Source of the DNA: CAZBLK01 sp964492715
Lineage (GTDB): Bacteria > Bacillota > Clostridia > Lachnospirales > WRBF01
NCBI GenBank assembly: GCA_964492715.1
Contig: CAZBLK010000001.1
Location: 124,001 to 188,000, forward strand
Direction of reading: 5' to 3'
DNA length: 64,000 bases
The stretch's first letter is position 1. Every line of letters begins with the position of its first letter. Made by a program: the position numbers and the translations under genes. This document shows, piece by piece, positions 25,389 to 34,593 of this stretch. Under the pieces are notes generated by a model. That model made no database searches and had not been told where the DNA came from. It saw only the letters and a list, made by a program, of their open reading frames with translations.

Positions 25389-26605
25389 TGGCAAATTCCG
25401 CCGCTCCGCTTAGGCGAAAGTTTAACCCACGGCAGTTAAAGCGCAATGTTAAAAAACCACAGCTTAAAAGCCGTGAAGCGTCACAACGTGAAACGCCACA
25501 AACTATAATTAATGTTGGAAGCATTGACTATACAACTTTGTTAATTGTCTTTTTGTTAGTTTTAATTGGTGTTGTAATGGTGTTTACTTCCAGCATTTAT
25601 ATATCGGAAGCTGATTCACCTACAGGTGATATTTTTCACTATGTAAAAAGACATGCGGTTTTTGCGGCTTCGGGCTTTGGCATTATGCTTGTTGTTTCAA
25701 ACATTAGTTATAGGTACTTGATGAGGTTTGCAAAGCTTGGTTTTTGGGTAAGTAATATTCTGCTTGTTCTTGTTCAAATTTTAGGAAAAGAGGCTTACGG
25801 TAAATCACGCTGGATTGAATTGCCTTTTATAGGCGGGCAATTTCAGCCTTCCGAGCTTGCAAAGGCCGCAATTATAATTTTTGTTGCGTACTTAATACAT
25901 AAAAACCAAGATTATGTAAAAACTTGGACTGGGTTTGTTATAATTTGCTCTTTAGTTGCGCTTACTACAGGGCTTGTTCTTTTAGGTGGACTTAGCTCTG
26001 CAATTATTACTGCGATAATTGGCTTTGGAATTATTTTTATAGCAAGCCCACATATTGGGCGGTTTCTGGTGCTTGGCGGTGTTGGTGTTGCAGGTGTAAT
26101 TGGCATAATTTCTATTCCGTCTGAATTCCGTGACGACAGAGTTGCAGCATGGCTTGACCCATTTGCTTTCCCAACTGGAACAGGGTATCAAATTATTCAA
26201 TCTCTTTATGCAATTGCTTCGGGTGGAATTTTTGGTCTTGGCATAGGGCAAAGCAGGCAAAGAAGCTTTCTTCCGTTTCCTCACAACGACTTTATTTTTG
26301 CAATAGTGTGCGAGGAGTTGGGGCTTGTTGGAGCTGTTCTTGTTATTACACTTTTTGCAATGTTAATTTGGCGTGGCATAAACATTTCAATAAAAGCACC
26401 AGACATGTTTGGCTCGCTTGTTGCAGCAGGAATTGTGCTTATGATAGGCAGCCAAGTTATAATTAACGTTGCCGTTGTTACAAACAGTATTCCAAACACA
26501 GGCGTAACAATGCCGTTAATAAGCTATGGCGGAACGTCGCTTTGGATTACGATGGCTCTTATGGGTGTTTTGTTGAATATATCAAGGCATAGCCGTGAAG
26601 TGTAG
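25388..26605 (+). CDS. ftsW: SEDS-family lipid II polymerase, FtsW/SpoVE type
   Basis: SEDS proteins polymerise glycan strands from lipid II and work with class B PBPs, two of which are encoded upstream. The 405-residue protein has an unusually long basic tail (about 1-48) before ten predicted membrane helices. It contains the FQPSELAK stretch, the PHNDFIFAIVCEELG loop and the GVTMPLISYGGTS segment, all typical of FtsW/SpoVE/RodA. Its place at the end of the mur run points to FtsW or SpoVE, not RodA. Whether it serves division, spore cortex or both cannot be told from the sequence. It is the last gene of the cluster; murG and later genes do not follow. Confidence 0.9.
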   Translation: MANSAAPLRRKFNPRQLKRNVKKPQLKSREASQRETPQTIINVGSIDYTTLLIVFLLVLIGVVMVFTSSIYISEADSPTGDIFHYVKRHAVFAASGFGIMLVVSNISYRYLMRFAKLGFWVSNILLVLVQILGKEAYGKSRWIELPFIGGQFQPSELAKAAIIIFVAYLIHKNQDYVKTWTGFVIICSLVALTTGLVLLGGLSSAIITAIIGFGIIFIASPHIGRFLVLGGVGVAGVIGIISIPSEFRDDRVAAWLDPFAFPTGTGYQIIQSLYAIASGGIFGLGIGQSRQRSFLPFPHNDFIFAIVCEELGLVGAVLVITLFAMLIWRGINISIKAPDMFGSLVAAGIVLMIGSQVIINVAVVTNSIPNTGVTMPLISYGGTSLWITMALMGVLLNISRHSREV

Positions 26606-26634
26606 TTATTAATAACGTACATATTTTATAAAAG

Positions 26635-26670
26635 CAAGCTGATAATTGTCATTAGCTTGTTTTTTGTTTG
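26635..26670 (+). terminator. Terminator after ftsW
   Basis: Stem caagct (26635-26640) with agcttg (26654-26659), followed directly by a run of six T and gttt. The stem is short, but the T-run and the position 30 nt after the ftsW stop support termination of the cell-wall operon here. Confidence 0.6.
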
Positions 26671-26696
26671 TACAAAACTTCTTTAGCCACAAAAAA

Positions 26697-26724
26697 AGCT
26701 GTCGACGTTTTTTCGTCGACAGCT
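26697..26724 (-). terminator. Strong terminator of the secreted stalk/thioredoxin-like gene
   Basis: An 11-bp perfect stem (26697-26707 with 26714-26724) has a 6-nt loop. On the minus strand it is followed by a run of seven T. It ends the minus-strand gene at 26743. Confidence 0.85.
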
Positions 26725-26742
26725 AGTGAATTAACAATTACC

Positions 26743-28059
26743 TTACCTACCAGTCATAAAATTAATAATTGTACGAGTCAAATCTTTTGTATCAGTAGGT
26801 TGTGCTTGAAGTGGGTAGCCTGTTACATTGTATTTACCCTTGTCAACAAAGAACACTGTTGGGTAAAAACGAGTAGCATTGTTTGCCCAGAAAGATGGCT
26901 CATCTTTTAACAATTTGCCGTCTGTAGTAATTTTTGAAGAAGCATCAATCATATAAACAGTGTAGCCAGCGTTGTACGTTGCATCTTTAATTACGTTATC
27001 CATGTAGTACATAGAATCGGCGTTTTCACTATCGTAATAAACAAGAACAAATTTCTCTGTTCCTTGAAGGTACTTATTTGAAGCCGAAACAGAAGTAATT
27101 TCCTGCAAATACTTGCTCAAGTTAATCGGTGGTGTTGTGTTTCTTATTGTGTTGTAAACAAAGTCGTCAAAGTCAATTGCAACTTGTGTTTTGTTTGTAG
27201 GCGAAAGGTTTGTTTTTATGTTGTTTAGCCCATGAACGTAGAAAAGAGCAGGGTATGCAAGCGACGTAACAGAAGTTAAGTATGACGCTGCAAATTTAGG
27301 GTTTATTGCTGTGCTTGTTGAAAGCGAAGCATCAACGCCATAAATTTTAATTTGTGCATCTTTTGCGGCTTCTTTAATCATTTGCAAATACTGCGCTGTA
27401 TAAATTCTAGTTGAGTCAAAGTAAACCAAAACAAATTGCTCTCTGTTTTCATACATTGATTGCGCCCTTGTGCCCGAAATCATTTTGAAGTACGAAGTGT
27501 CTTCGGTTGGGTTTGGTGTAGCTGTAGGTGTTGCAGTTGGTGATGGAGTAGGTGTTGCGCTTGGGGTTGACTTTGGTGGCGAAGAAACGTAAGCTGTACG
27601 TGTGTTTCCGTCCCACATAACGTTAGCACCCAAGCCTTCTGACAAAGCACTAAGTGGAATGAGTGTTCTGCTGTTTACAATAAACGGTGCAGCGTCCAAT
27701 GCCCTTGTGTTTGTAGTTTCATAAACTAGTGAACCTTTTGAGTCGGTGCTTAACTTGCCATAAGTCATTGTAGAATTGCCGATATAAACAATAGAATATT
27801 TATCGTTTAAAACCATAGTAACCTTTTTTTGGCTGTCGTCCCAGTAAACAGAAGCCGAAAGTGCTTCCCCCAAAGCGGCATAAGGCACAAAAAGCCTGTC
27901 GCTTACAATTTGCGGCTCAACTGGCGCTATAAGTGCCTTACCATCTACATATATAGAAGCTACTGGTTTAGCATCTACATTTTTTGAAAAGCCGCCTACA
28001 TTCACAAACATAAGCATAGAGGCCATTACAGCCGAAACAATTCTCTTTTTGTTTATCAA
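26743..28059 (-). CDS. Secreted protein: stalk (copper amine oxidase N-type) domain plus two thioredoxin-like repeats
   Basis: A 438-residue exported protein. Residues 1-30 form a signal peptide. Residues about 35-160 match the 'copper amine oxidase N-terminal' or stalk domain common on clostridial surface proteins (SDRLFVPYAALGEALSA...VYWDD and NSRTLIPLSALSEGLGANV). A Pro/Thr/Ser-rich linker spans about 160-187. Two similar regions follow, about 200-315 and 330-437. Each has FVLVY(F/Y)DS, a helix, then IYGVDAS or VYMIDAS, then YP(A/T)(L/V)F(Y/F)V, which is the thioredoxin-fold order. Neither has CxxC, and the whole protein has no cysteine, so redox activity is not expected. The start is TTG, supported by gggagg upstream. 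Function unknown; an extracellular binding role is likely. Confidence 0.75.
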   Translation of the reverse strand: MINKKRIVSAVMASMLMFVNVGGFSKNVDAKPVASIYVDGKALIAPVEPQIVSDRLFVPYAALGEALSASVYWDDSQKKVTMVLNDKYSIVYIGNSTMTYGKLSTDSKGSLVYETTNTRALDAAPFIVNSRTLIPLSALSEGLGANVMWDGNTRTAYVSSPPKSTPSATPTPSPTATPTATPNPTEDTSYFKMISGTRAQSMYENREQFVLVYFDSTRIYTAQYLQMIKEAAKDAQIKIYGVDASLSTSTAINPKFAASYLTSVTSLAYPALFYVHGLNNIKTNLSPTNKTQVAIDFDDFVYNTIRNTTPPINLSKYLQEITSVSASNKYLQGTEKFVLVYYDSENADSMYYMDNVIKDATYNAGYTVYMIDASSKITTDGKLLKDEPSFWANNATRFYPTVFFVDKGKYNVTGYPLQAQPTDTKDLTRTIINFMTGR

Positions 28060-28234
28060 AAATATTCCTCCCTTATATATAATTAATGATAAGTTGTTAA
28101 ACCACGATTAATATATTATACATCATTTAGAAAATTTTATCAATAAGGTTGTACAGTTTTAATTTACTTGAATATTTATTAAATTGTGCTAAAATCTATA
28201 GTGCAATACGCTTTATTGGTAATATTAATAATTT

Positions 28235-29407
28235 TTGTTTATGAAGCAGTATATATTTATAAATAAGTATAAAGCTTCAGGGGGAATTTTTCTGGATAAC
28301 ACTTTGGATAAGCTTCTTTTGCACCGACTTTGGGGAAACGTAATTTTGTTTTTTGTGCTTGGAGGAATACTTTACGTTTTAGGCAAGCTTGTTGCAGTAG
28401 ATTTAACAGGTTTTTTGTTTGACGGCTTTTTTGTGGGTGACGTTGCGCCAAAAATAACAGCTTTCTTAGAAAAAGTTTTAAATAAAGACGGAATTTTGTT
28501 TTTGCTTTTAATAGGGCAGTACGGCGTTATAAACATGGGCGTAGGCTATTTGCTTGGAATAATAATTCCTATAGTAGCGTGCTTTTACTTTTTCATGACA
28601 CTTCTTGAAGAAAGCGGCTACATTAGCCGAATGGCAAAGCTATCGGACAATTCGTTTAAAAGCATGGGTCTTTCAGGGCGAATGACTGTACCAATTATTT
28701 TAGGCTTTGGGTGCATAACAATGGCTTTTGTTTCTATAAGCTCGCTAAAGTCGGAAAAGGAAAGAATTATAGCAAGCACACTTCTTGCGCTTACAGTTCC
28801 TTGCTCTGCACAGTTTGGAATTATTATAGGGCAGCTTGCACATTATGGGCTAAGTTATTTAGCTGTGTATTTTGTTGTACTAATAATAATCTTTGTAATA
28901 ACGGCTGTTATTTTAACTAAAATAATAAAGGATGACGGCAAACGTGACGTGCTTACACTTACTCCGTTAAAGCTTCCGTCAATTTCAAAAGTAATAAACA
29001 CAACAATTGACAAGTCTTGGGAATTTTTATCAGAAGCATTCCCAGTTTTTGTAGTCGCTTCTATTGTTTTGACACTTATGGCACATTTTGGCTTGCTCAA
29101 CAAATTGTATGAGCTTATGTCACCTTTAACTGTTGGGGTTTTAAAGCTTCCTGCCGAAGCTTCGGCGGCGTTTATTCTTTCCATGATAAGGAGAGAGTTT
29201 GGTGTCGTTTCACTGCTTACTCTTTCGCTTTCACCGCAATCTATGCTTGTTGCGCTCATCACTATTACGCTTTTAATTCCGTGCTTGTCGGCTGTGTTTG
29301 TACTTTTCAAGCAACGAGGGGTTAAAGAAGCAAGTTTAATTTGCATTTTTTGCACTGTTACGGCGTTTGCTGTCGGTGGAATTTTGGCTAGAATTATTGC
29401 AGTGTAA
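28235..29407 (+). CDS. FeoB-like membrane protein lacking the GTPase domain (nucleoside-recognition/Gate domains)
   Basis: A polytopic membrane protein of about 370-390 residues. It resembles the membrane half of ferrous iron transporter FeoB: a Gate-domain segment GYISRMAKLSDNSFKSMGLS, the following VPIILGFGC, and a second Gate repeat with LPAEASAAFILSMIRREFG. The N-terminal G domain of FeoB is absent, and the usual GCNVP is replaced by GCITM. Transport of iron is therefore doubtful; spore-maturation-type or other small-solute transport are alternatives. The start is uncertain. The frame opens with TTG at 28235 and ATG at 28241, but the best ribosome site (aggggga) precedes a CTG at 28292, with a TTG at 28304. 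It ends one base before the convergent yifB stop. Confidence 0.7.
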   Translation: MFMKQYIFINKYKASGGIFLDNTLDKLLLHRLWGNVILFFVLGGILYVLGKLVAVDLTGFLFDGFFVGDVAPKITAFLEKVLNKDGILFLLLIGQYGVINMGVGYLLGIIIPIVACFYFFMTLLEESGYISRMAKLSDNSFKSMGLSGRMTVPIILGFGCITMAFVSISSLKSEKERIIASTLLALTVPCSAQFGIIIGQLAHYGLSYLAVYFVVLIIIFVITAVILTKIIKDDGKRDVLTLTPLKLPSISKVINTTIDKSWEFLSEAFPVFVVASIVLTLMAHFGLLNKLYELMSPLTVGVLKLPAEASAAFILSMIRREFGVVSLLTLSLSPQSMLVALITITLLIPCLSAVFVLFKQRGVKEASLICIFCTVTAFAVGGILARIIAV

Positions 29408-29408
29408 G

Positions 29409-30944
29409 CTACGCCCAATATTTTCGGTCAAGGCTCCTGTATGCAATTGCTTCTGCTAGGTGTTTTACGCCAATTTCTTCTGCACCGTCAAGGTCTGCAA
29501 TAGTTCTTGCGACTTTTAAAATTTTATGGTAAGCACGTCCGCTTAAACCAAGGCTGTTAAAGGCGTGCTTTAACATTTGGTTTTCTTCGTCGCCAAGCTG
29601 ACAATATTTTTCAATTTGCGGTGCATTTAGCTGCGAGTTTAGCAAAATGCCTTCCTTTTCGTAGCGTTTCTTTTGAATTGCTTGGCATTCAGAAACACGG
29701 ATTTTTATTTCTGCTGAACTTTCTGTATTAGGCTGAACAGCTCCCAATTCTTCATAGTTAACTTGCGGTGCTTCAACTTGAATGTCAATTCTGTCAAGAA
29801 GCGGCCCAGACACTTTGCCTAAGTACCTGCTTATTTCGTGTTGACCGCATGTGCATTTGTCGCCGTCGCCGTAATATCCGCAAGGGCAAGGGTTCATTGA
29901 CGCAAGTAGCATGAAGTCCGAAGGGTATGTAACTGTGCCGTTAACTCGTGAAACAGTAATTTTTCCGTCTTCAAGGGGTTGGCGCAAAACTTCTAATACG
30001 TTTTTGTGAAACTCTGTTAACTCGTCCAAAAACAAAACACCGTTGTGTGCAAGGCTAATTTCACCAGGCTTTGGAACACGTCCGCCGCCTGTAAGCGCAG
30101 AGTAAGAAATTGTGTGGTGCGGTGAGCGAAACGGTCTTTTTGTAATTAAGCAAGATTTATTTTTAAGAAGCCCAGAAACACTGTAAACCATTGTAACAGC
30201 CATGCTTTCGTCAAGCGTAAGGTCGGGGAGTATTCCAGCAAGCCGTTTTGCAAGCATTGTCTTTCCAGAACCTGGAGGACCAATCATAATTATATTGTGG
30301 TTGCCACAGGCGGCAACCTCTAAAGCACGTTTTACACTTTTTTGCCCTTTAACATCAGCAAAGTCAAGCCCATAGTAGTCGTCTTTGCTTGCTTCAAAAA
30401 ACTTTGACACATCTATTTTTGTAGGCTGAATTGGTGAAGCTGTAAAATGTTCTACTACTTCTTTAAGGCTTTTTACTGCATAAACATTTATGTCGTCTAC
30501 AAGAGCAGCTTCCTCACGGTTTTCATATGGTACAATGCAAGTTTTAATTCCGTTTTTAGAAGCCCCATAAACCATTGGAAGAATGCCATTTACAGGGCGA
30601 ATTGAACCATCAAGCGAAAGCTCGCCAGCTATTAGTGTTTTACAAGCTTTTTTTCTATCAATAATTCCAAGGCTAATTAAAATAGCTACAGCAATGGGCA
30701 CGTCAAAAGCTGCACCTTCTTTTCTTGTGCTTGCAGGCGCAAGGTTTACCATAATACGCTTTGTAAAAACATCTAGTCCCATAGCTGTAAGAGCGGTTGT
30801 TACACGCTCTTTTGACTCTTTAACTGCAGAATCGGGAAGCCCTACTATGTCAAAAGCAGGCATACCTCTGTGAATGTCAACCTCAACTTCAACAATGTAG
30901 CCTTCTACGCCTAAAATACCTGCTGTTAAAACCTTGGAAATCAT
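29409..30944 (-). CDS. YifB/ComM-family Mg-chelatase-like AAA+ ATPase
   Basis: A 511-residue protein with the three YifB parts: an N-terminal Lon-protease-like fold (about 1-170, SKVLTAGILGVEGYIVEVEVD), a central AAA+ domain with Walker A GPPGSGKTMLAKRL near residue 217 and RPFRSPHHTIS, and a C-terminal Mg-chelatase-type domain. A CPCGYYGD motif lies near residue 355. In Proteobacteria the orthologue ComM is a helicase that drives branch migration in natural transformation. dprA, another transformation and recombination gene, lies divergently 0.4 kb away, which fits a DNA-uptake or recombination role. The ATG has gaggtg upstream. Confidence 0.92.
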   Translation of the reverse strand: MISKVLTAGILGVEGYIVEVEVDIHRGMPAFDIVGLPDSAVKESKERVTTALTAMGLDVFTKRIMVNLAPASTRKEGAAFDVPIAVAILISLGIIDRKKACKTLIAGELSLDGSIRPVNGILPMVYGASKNGIKTCIVPYENREEAALVDDINVYAVKSLKEVVEHFTASPIQPTKIDVSKFFEASKDDYYGLDFADVKGQKSVKRALEVAACGNHNIIMIGPPGSGKTMLAKRLAGILPDLTLDESMAVTMVYSVSGLLKNKSCLITKRPFRSPHHTISYSALTGGGRVPKPGEISLAHNGVLFLDELTEFHKNVLEVLRQPLEDGKITVSRVNGTVTYPSDFMLLASMNPCPCGYYGDGDKCTCGQHEISRYLGKVSGPLLDRIDIQVEAPQVNYEELGAVQPNTESSAEIKIRVSECQAIQKKRYEKEGILLNSQLNAPQIEKYCQLGDEENQMLKHAFNSLGLSGRAYHKILKVARTIADLDGAEEIGVKHLAEAIAYRSLDRKYWA

Positions 30945-31091
30945 TTTGTCACCTCTGTTGTTATTAAATAATATTTATATTACAACATTGTATGTCCAGT
31001 TGGAAATTTTTTCAAGCAAAATTTTTATATACTCCATATATTAACTATATTATATTGCCAAACATTGCTATATACTGTATTCGGTGATTGT

Positions 31092-31307
31092 ATGATAACT
31101 TATGAACCGTTTTGGGAAACTTTAAAAAGCCAAGGTTACACGACATATACATTAATTACAAAGTGTGGCATAAGCAGCCATACAGTTTACAGGCTAAAAC
31201 ACAACAAGGGCATTTCTACCAGTTTAATTAACAAGCTTTGCGAGCTTTTAAAGTGCGAGGTTTCGGACATTTTGTCTTATGTTCCAGATAATGAGTATAA
31301 GGAGTAG
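31092..31307 (+). CDS. Small Cro/C1-type helix-turn-helix regulator
   Basis: A 71-residue protein that is almost only an XRE helix-turn-helix: FWETLKSQGYTTYTLITKCGISSHTVYRLKHNKGI, then a helix ending LCELLKCEVSDILSY. The LCxxLxCxxxDIL ending is typical of short YozG/DUF739-like regulators. I prefer the ATG at 31092 with ggtgat before it; an in-frame TTG at 31065 would add nine residues and has no ribosome site. It ends 3 nt before dprA, so the two are probably cotranscribed. Its target is unknown. Confidence 0.75.
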   Translation: MITYEPFWETLKSQGYTTYTLITKCGISSHTVYRLKHNKGISTSLINKLCELLKCEVSDILSYVPDNEYKE

Positions 31308-31310
31308 CTT

Positions 31311-32429
31311 ATGGACGCCTACTACAACTTAAAAGAAAACAATTATTTGCTTTGGCTTTCCAGAATAAATGGCTTAGGAATAAAAGCAAAGCATGTTATT
31401 TTAAACTCATTTAAAAGCCCTGCCGAAATATTTTTTGCAAGCAAATATAAATTAAGTTGTATAGAAGGCTTGACCGAACAAAATATTAACGATATTATTA
31501 AGGCACAAGATGAAGGGCTTATAAATAAATATAGTTATGAGCTAAAACAAAAGGGGCTTTCGTTTGTTGGTGTAAAAAGCCCAGTGTTTCCAACTCTTTT
31601 GCGTGAAATAAGCGACTCGCCGATAGGTTTATATGTAAGTGGAAAGTTGCCCGACAACGACATGCCTTTTGTAAGTATAATCGGTTCAAGAAAGTGCAGC
31701 GAATACGGTTTAAGTGTTGCGTATAAGCTTAGTAAAGATTTGGCTAAAAGCGGTGTTGTAATTGTAAGCGGCATGGCAAGGGGAATTGACAGCATGGCGC
31801 ACAAAGGGGCACTGGACGGCGGCGGCTTGACAGTTGCAGTAATGGGTTGCGGTGCAGACGTTTGCTATCCGTCGGAAAACAAAGCGCTTCGTGACAGAAT
31901 TATCGAGTCGGGCTGTGTAATTTCTGAGTATCCGCCAGAAACAACACCAATGCCAGCGTACTTTCCGCAGCGAAACAGAATTATTAGTGGATTATCAAGC
32001 GCAACGATAGTTGTAGAGGCCGCAAAGCGAAGCGGAACGCTTATAACAGTTTCCGAAGCACTAGACCAAGGGCGTGAAGTAATGGCTGTCCCTGGGAACG
32101 TAACAAGTAAGCTTAGCCAAGGCACAAACGAGCTAATAAAAGATGGCGCAGTAGTTGTTTCAACCTACAAGGACGTGCTTGATGCGCTAGGCATTGTCGA
32201 AAAAGAGAATAATCAAGAAGAAAACAAAAATAATATAATTGCAATAAAGGCTCTTGCGCCAAACGAACAATTAGTATATGCTTGTATAGGCAACGAGCCT
32301 GTACACGCTGACGTAGTAATAGAAAAGGCTTGTATTGATACACAAACAGCGACATATGTTTTAACAATGCTAGAAATTAAAGGTCATATAAAAAAACTTG
32401 CAGGGAATAGATATATTAAAAATTTGTAA
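31311..32429 (+). CDS. dprA: DNA-processing protein DprA
   Basis: DprA loads RecA on incoming single-stranded DNA during transformation and is widely kept even in bacteria not known to be competent. The 372-residue protein has a short N-terminal helical domain (about 1-75), a Rossmann-fold DNA-binding core with GSRKCSEYG and VSGMARGIDSMAHKGAL and a late SGTLITVSEALDQGREVMAVPG, and a C-terminal winged-helix segment (about 305-372). The ATG follows the HTH gene by 3 nt with aaggag upstream. dprA-topA is a common order in Firmicutes. Confidence 0.95.
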   Translation: MDAYYNLKENNYLLWLSRINGLGIKAKHVILNSFKSPAEIFFASKYKLSCIEGLTEQNINDIIKAQDEGLINKYSYELKQKGLSFVGVKSPVFPTLLREISDSPIGLYVSGKLPDNDMPFVSIIGSRKCSEYGLSVAYKLSKDLAKSGVVIVSGMARGIDSMAHKGALDGGGLTVAVMGCGADVCYPSENKALRDRIIESGCVISEYPPETTPMPAYFPQRNRIISGLSSATIVVEAAKRSGTLITVSEALDQGREVMAVPGNVTSKLSQGTNELIKDGAVVVSTYKDVLDALGIVEKENNQEENKNNIIAIKALAPNEQLVYACIGNEPVHADVVIEKACIDTQTATYVLTMLEIKGHIKKLAGNRYIKNL

Positions 32430-32444
32430 TGCAAAAAAATACTA

Positions 32445-32474
32445 GGCTACTAAAAATGTAATCAAAAAGTAGCC
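32445..32474 (+). terminator. Hairpin between dprA and topA
   Basis: A 7-bp stem (ggctact at 32445-32451 with agtagcc at 32468-32474) around a 16-nt A-rich loop. There is no T-run, so it is at most a weak terminator. Confidence 0.3.
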
Positions 32475-32503
32475 ACAAGCACCAAACGGAGGTTAAACAT
32501 CAG

Positions 32504-34582
32504 ATGGCAAAAAATCTTGTTATCGTTGAGTCGCCTGCAAAGGCGAAAACGCTTAAAAAATTTTTGGGAAGCACATATAAAATTGAAGCATCTGTAGGAC
32601 ACGTTAGGGATTTGCCGAAAAGTGAGCTTGGAATAAACATTGAAAACGACTTTGAGCCAAAGTATATTACGATAAGGGGCAAGGGCGAAGTGCTTTCAAA
32701 GCTTCGCAAGGAAGTAAAAGCTTCCGACAACGTTTACCTTGCAACTGACCCTGACCGTGAGGGCGAAGCTATTAGCTGGCACTTAATGCACGCCTTAAAG
32801 CTTGACAACAAAAACGCAAAGCGCATTAGCTTTAATGAAATTACAAAAAATGCTGTTAAGCGTTCTATAAAAGAGGCAAGGGACATTGACATGAACCTTG
32901 TAGACGCACAGCAGGCAAGGCGTGAGCTTGACAGAATTGTGGGCTATAAAATAAGCCCTATTTTATGGAAAAAGGTTAAAAAAGGGCTTAGTGCCGGGCG
33001 TGTTCAGTCTGTTGCGCTTAAAATAATTTGTGACAGAGAAGACGAAATTGAAAACTTCCAAAAGGAAGAATATTGGACTATAGAAGCAATTTTAAAAAGC
33101 GGCAAGGAAAAGCTTGTTTCAAAGCTTTACGGTGACGACAACGGTAAGCTTAGCATAACTTGCAAAGAGCAAGCAGACAGCATTATTGAAGCTGTAAAAA
33201 AAGAAGGCTTCAATGTTTCGGAAATTAAAAAAGGCACAAGAGTAAGAAAGCCTTATCCGCCTTTTACAACAAGCACGTTACAGCAAGAAGCGTCAAAGGC
33301 TTTAGGCTTTCCAACCTCAAAAACAATGATGCTTGCACAGCAGCTTTACGAGGGCGTTGACATTGAGGGTGAAGGCACTGTAGGCTTAGTTTCTTATATC
33401 CGTACAGACTCTGTGCGCATATCAGACGAAGCTTACGAAAGCGTAAAAAGCTTTGTGCTTGAAAACTTCGGGGAAAAATATGCAACTACAGAAAAGCCAG
33501 TTTATAAATCAAAGGGCAAGGCACAGGACGCACACGAAGCAATTCGACCAACGTATACTGAAAGAACGCCTGAAAACGTAAAGTCGTCGCTTACAAAAGA
33601 CCAATACAGGTTATACAAGCTTATTTGGGAGCGTTTTGTCGCAAGCCAAATGACATCGGCAGTTTACGACACGCTTTCTGTTAGAATAAACGCAGGTAAA
33701 TATCAGTTTCGTTCTGTCGGTTCAAGCCTTAAATTTGATGGCTTTATGGTAATTTATAAAGAAACAGATGAAGCCGAGCATAACGAAAATGAGCAAGCAG
33801 AAACTTCAATTCCAGCATTAAAAGAAGGCGAAATGCTAAAGCTTCACGAGGTAAACGGTGAGCAGCATTTCACCCAGCCGCCAGCACATTACACAGAAGC
33901 AATGCTTGTTAAAACTATGGAGGAGCTTGGAATTGGCAGACCAAGCACTTATGCCGCAACAATTAGTACAATTGTCGCAAGAGGTTACATCACACGTGAA
34001 AACAAAGTTCTTTATAAAACAGAGCTTGGCGAAATTATTAATAACATAATGAAAGAGCATTTCGGTGACATAATAAGCGTTGACTTTACAGCAAAAATGG
34101 AGGAAGACTTAGACAAAGTTTCCGAAGGCGACCTTGAATGGAAAGAAGTTTTACGCCAATTTTACGCTCCATTTAGCGAAACACTTTCGCAAGCCGAAGA
34201 AAAAATAGGCGAAGTTGAAATTGCAGACGAAGTAACGGACATTCCGTGCGATAAATGCGGGCGAAACATGGTAATTAAATTTGGGCGGTTTGGAAAGTTT
34301 TTGGCTTGCCCTGGCTTTCCAGAATGTAGAAACGCAAAACCGCTTTATGAAGAAGCTGGTGTAAACTGTCCGCTTTGCGACGGAAAAGTTTTAATTAAAA
34401 AGACAAAAAAAGGCAGAAAATACTTTGGTTGCGAAAACAACCCAGACTGCACCTTCATCTCATGGAACAAGCCAACAGGCGCAAAGTGCCCGACATGTGG
34501 CGACTTTTTGGTTGAAAAAGGAACTAAAAACACTAAAGTTGTTTGTAACAACAGCAAGTGCGGCTATAAAGAGCAAGCTTAG
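32504..34582 (+). CDS. topA: DNA topoisomerase I
   Basis: TopA relaxes negatively supercoiled DNA through a 5'-phosphotyrosine intermediate. At 692 residues it has the Toprim domain at the start (VIVESPAKAKTLKKFLG and the metal-binding TDPDREGEAI at 81-90), the active-site tyrosine in SYIRTDS (Tyr298), and a C-terminal series of three Cys4 zinc modules at about 580-690 (CDKCGRN..., CPLCDGK..., CPTCGDF...). A ggaggt site precedes the ATG. It is followed 11 nt later by codY. In Bacillus, trmFO, xerC and hslVU lie between these two genes; here they are absent. Confidence 0.97.
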   Translation: MAKNLVIVESPAKAKTLKKFLGSTYKIEASVGHVRDLPKSELGINIENDFEPKYITIRGKGEVLSKLRKEVKASDNVYLATDPDREGEAISWHLMHALKLDNKNAKRISFNEITKNAVKRSIKEARDIDMNLVDAQQARRELDRIVGYKISPILWKKVKKGLSAGRVQSVALKIICDREDEIENFQKEEYWTIEAILKSGKEKLVSKLYGDDNGKLSITCKEQADSIIEAVKKEGFNVSEIKKGTRVRKPYPPFTTSTLQQEASKALGFPTSKTMMLAQQLYEGVDIEGEGTVGLVSYIRTDSVRISDEAYESVKSFVLENFGEKYATTEKPVYKSKGKAQDAHEAIRPTYTERTPENVKSSLTKDQYRLYKLIWERFVASQMTSAVYDTLSVRINAGKYQFRSVGSSLKFDGFMVIYKETDEAEHNENEQAETSIPALKEGEMLKLHEVNGEQHFTQPPAHYTEAMLVKTMEELGIGRPSTYAATISTIVARGYITRENKVLYKTELGEIINNIMKEHFGDIISVDFTAKMEEDLDKVSEGDLEWKEVLRQFYAPFSETLSQAEEKIGEVEIADEVTDIPCDKCGRNMVIKFGRFGKFLACPGFPECRNAKPLYEEAGVNCPLCDGKVLIKKTKKGRKYFGCENNPDCTFISWNKPTGAKCPTCGDFLVEKGTKNTKVVCNNSKCGYKEQA

Positions 34583-34593
34583 GAGTAGGCGAC

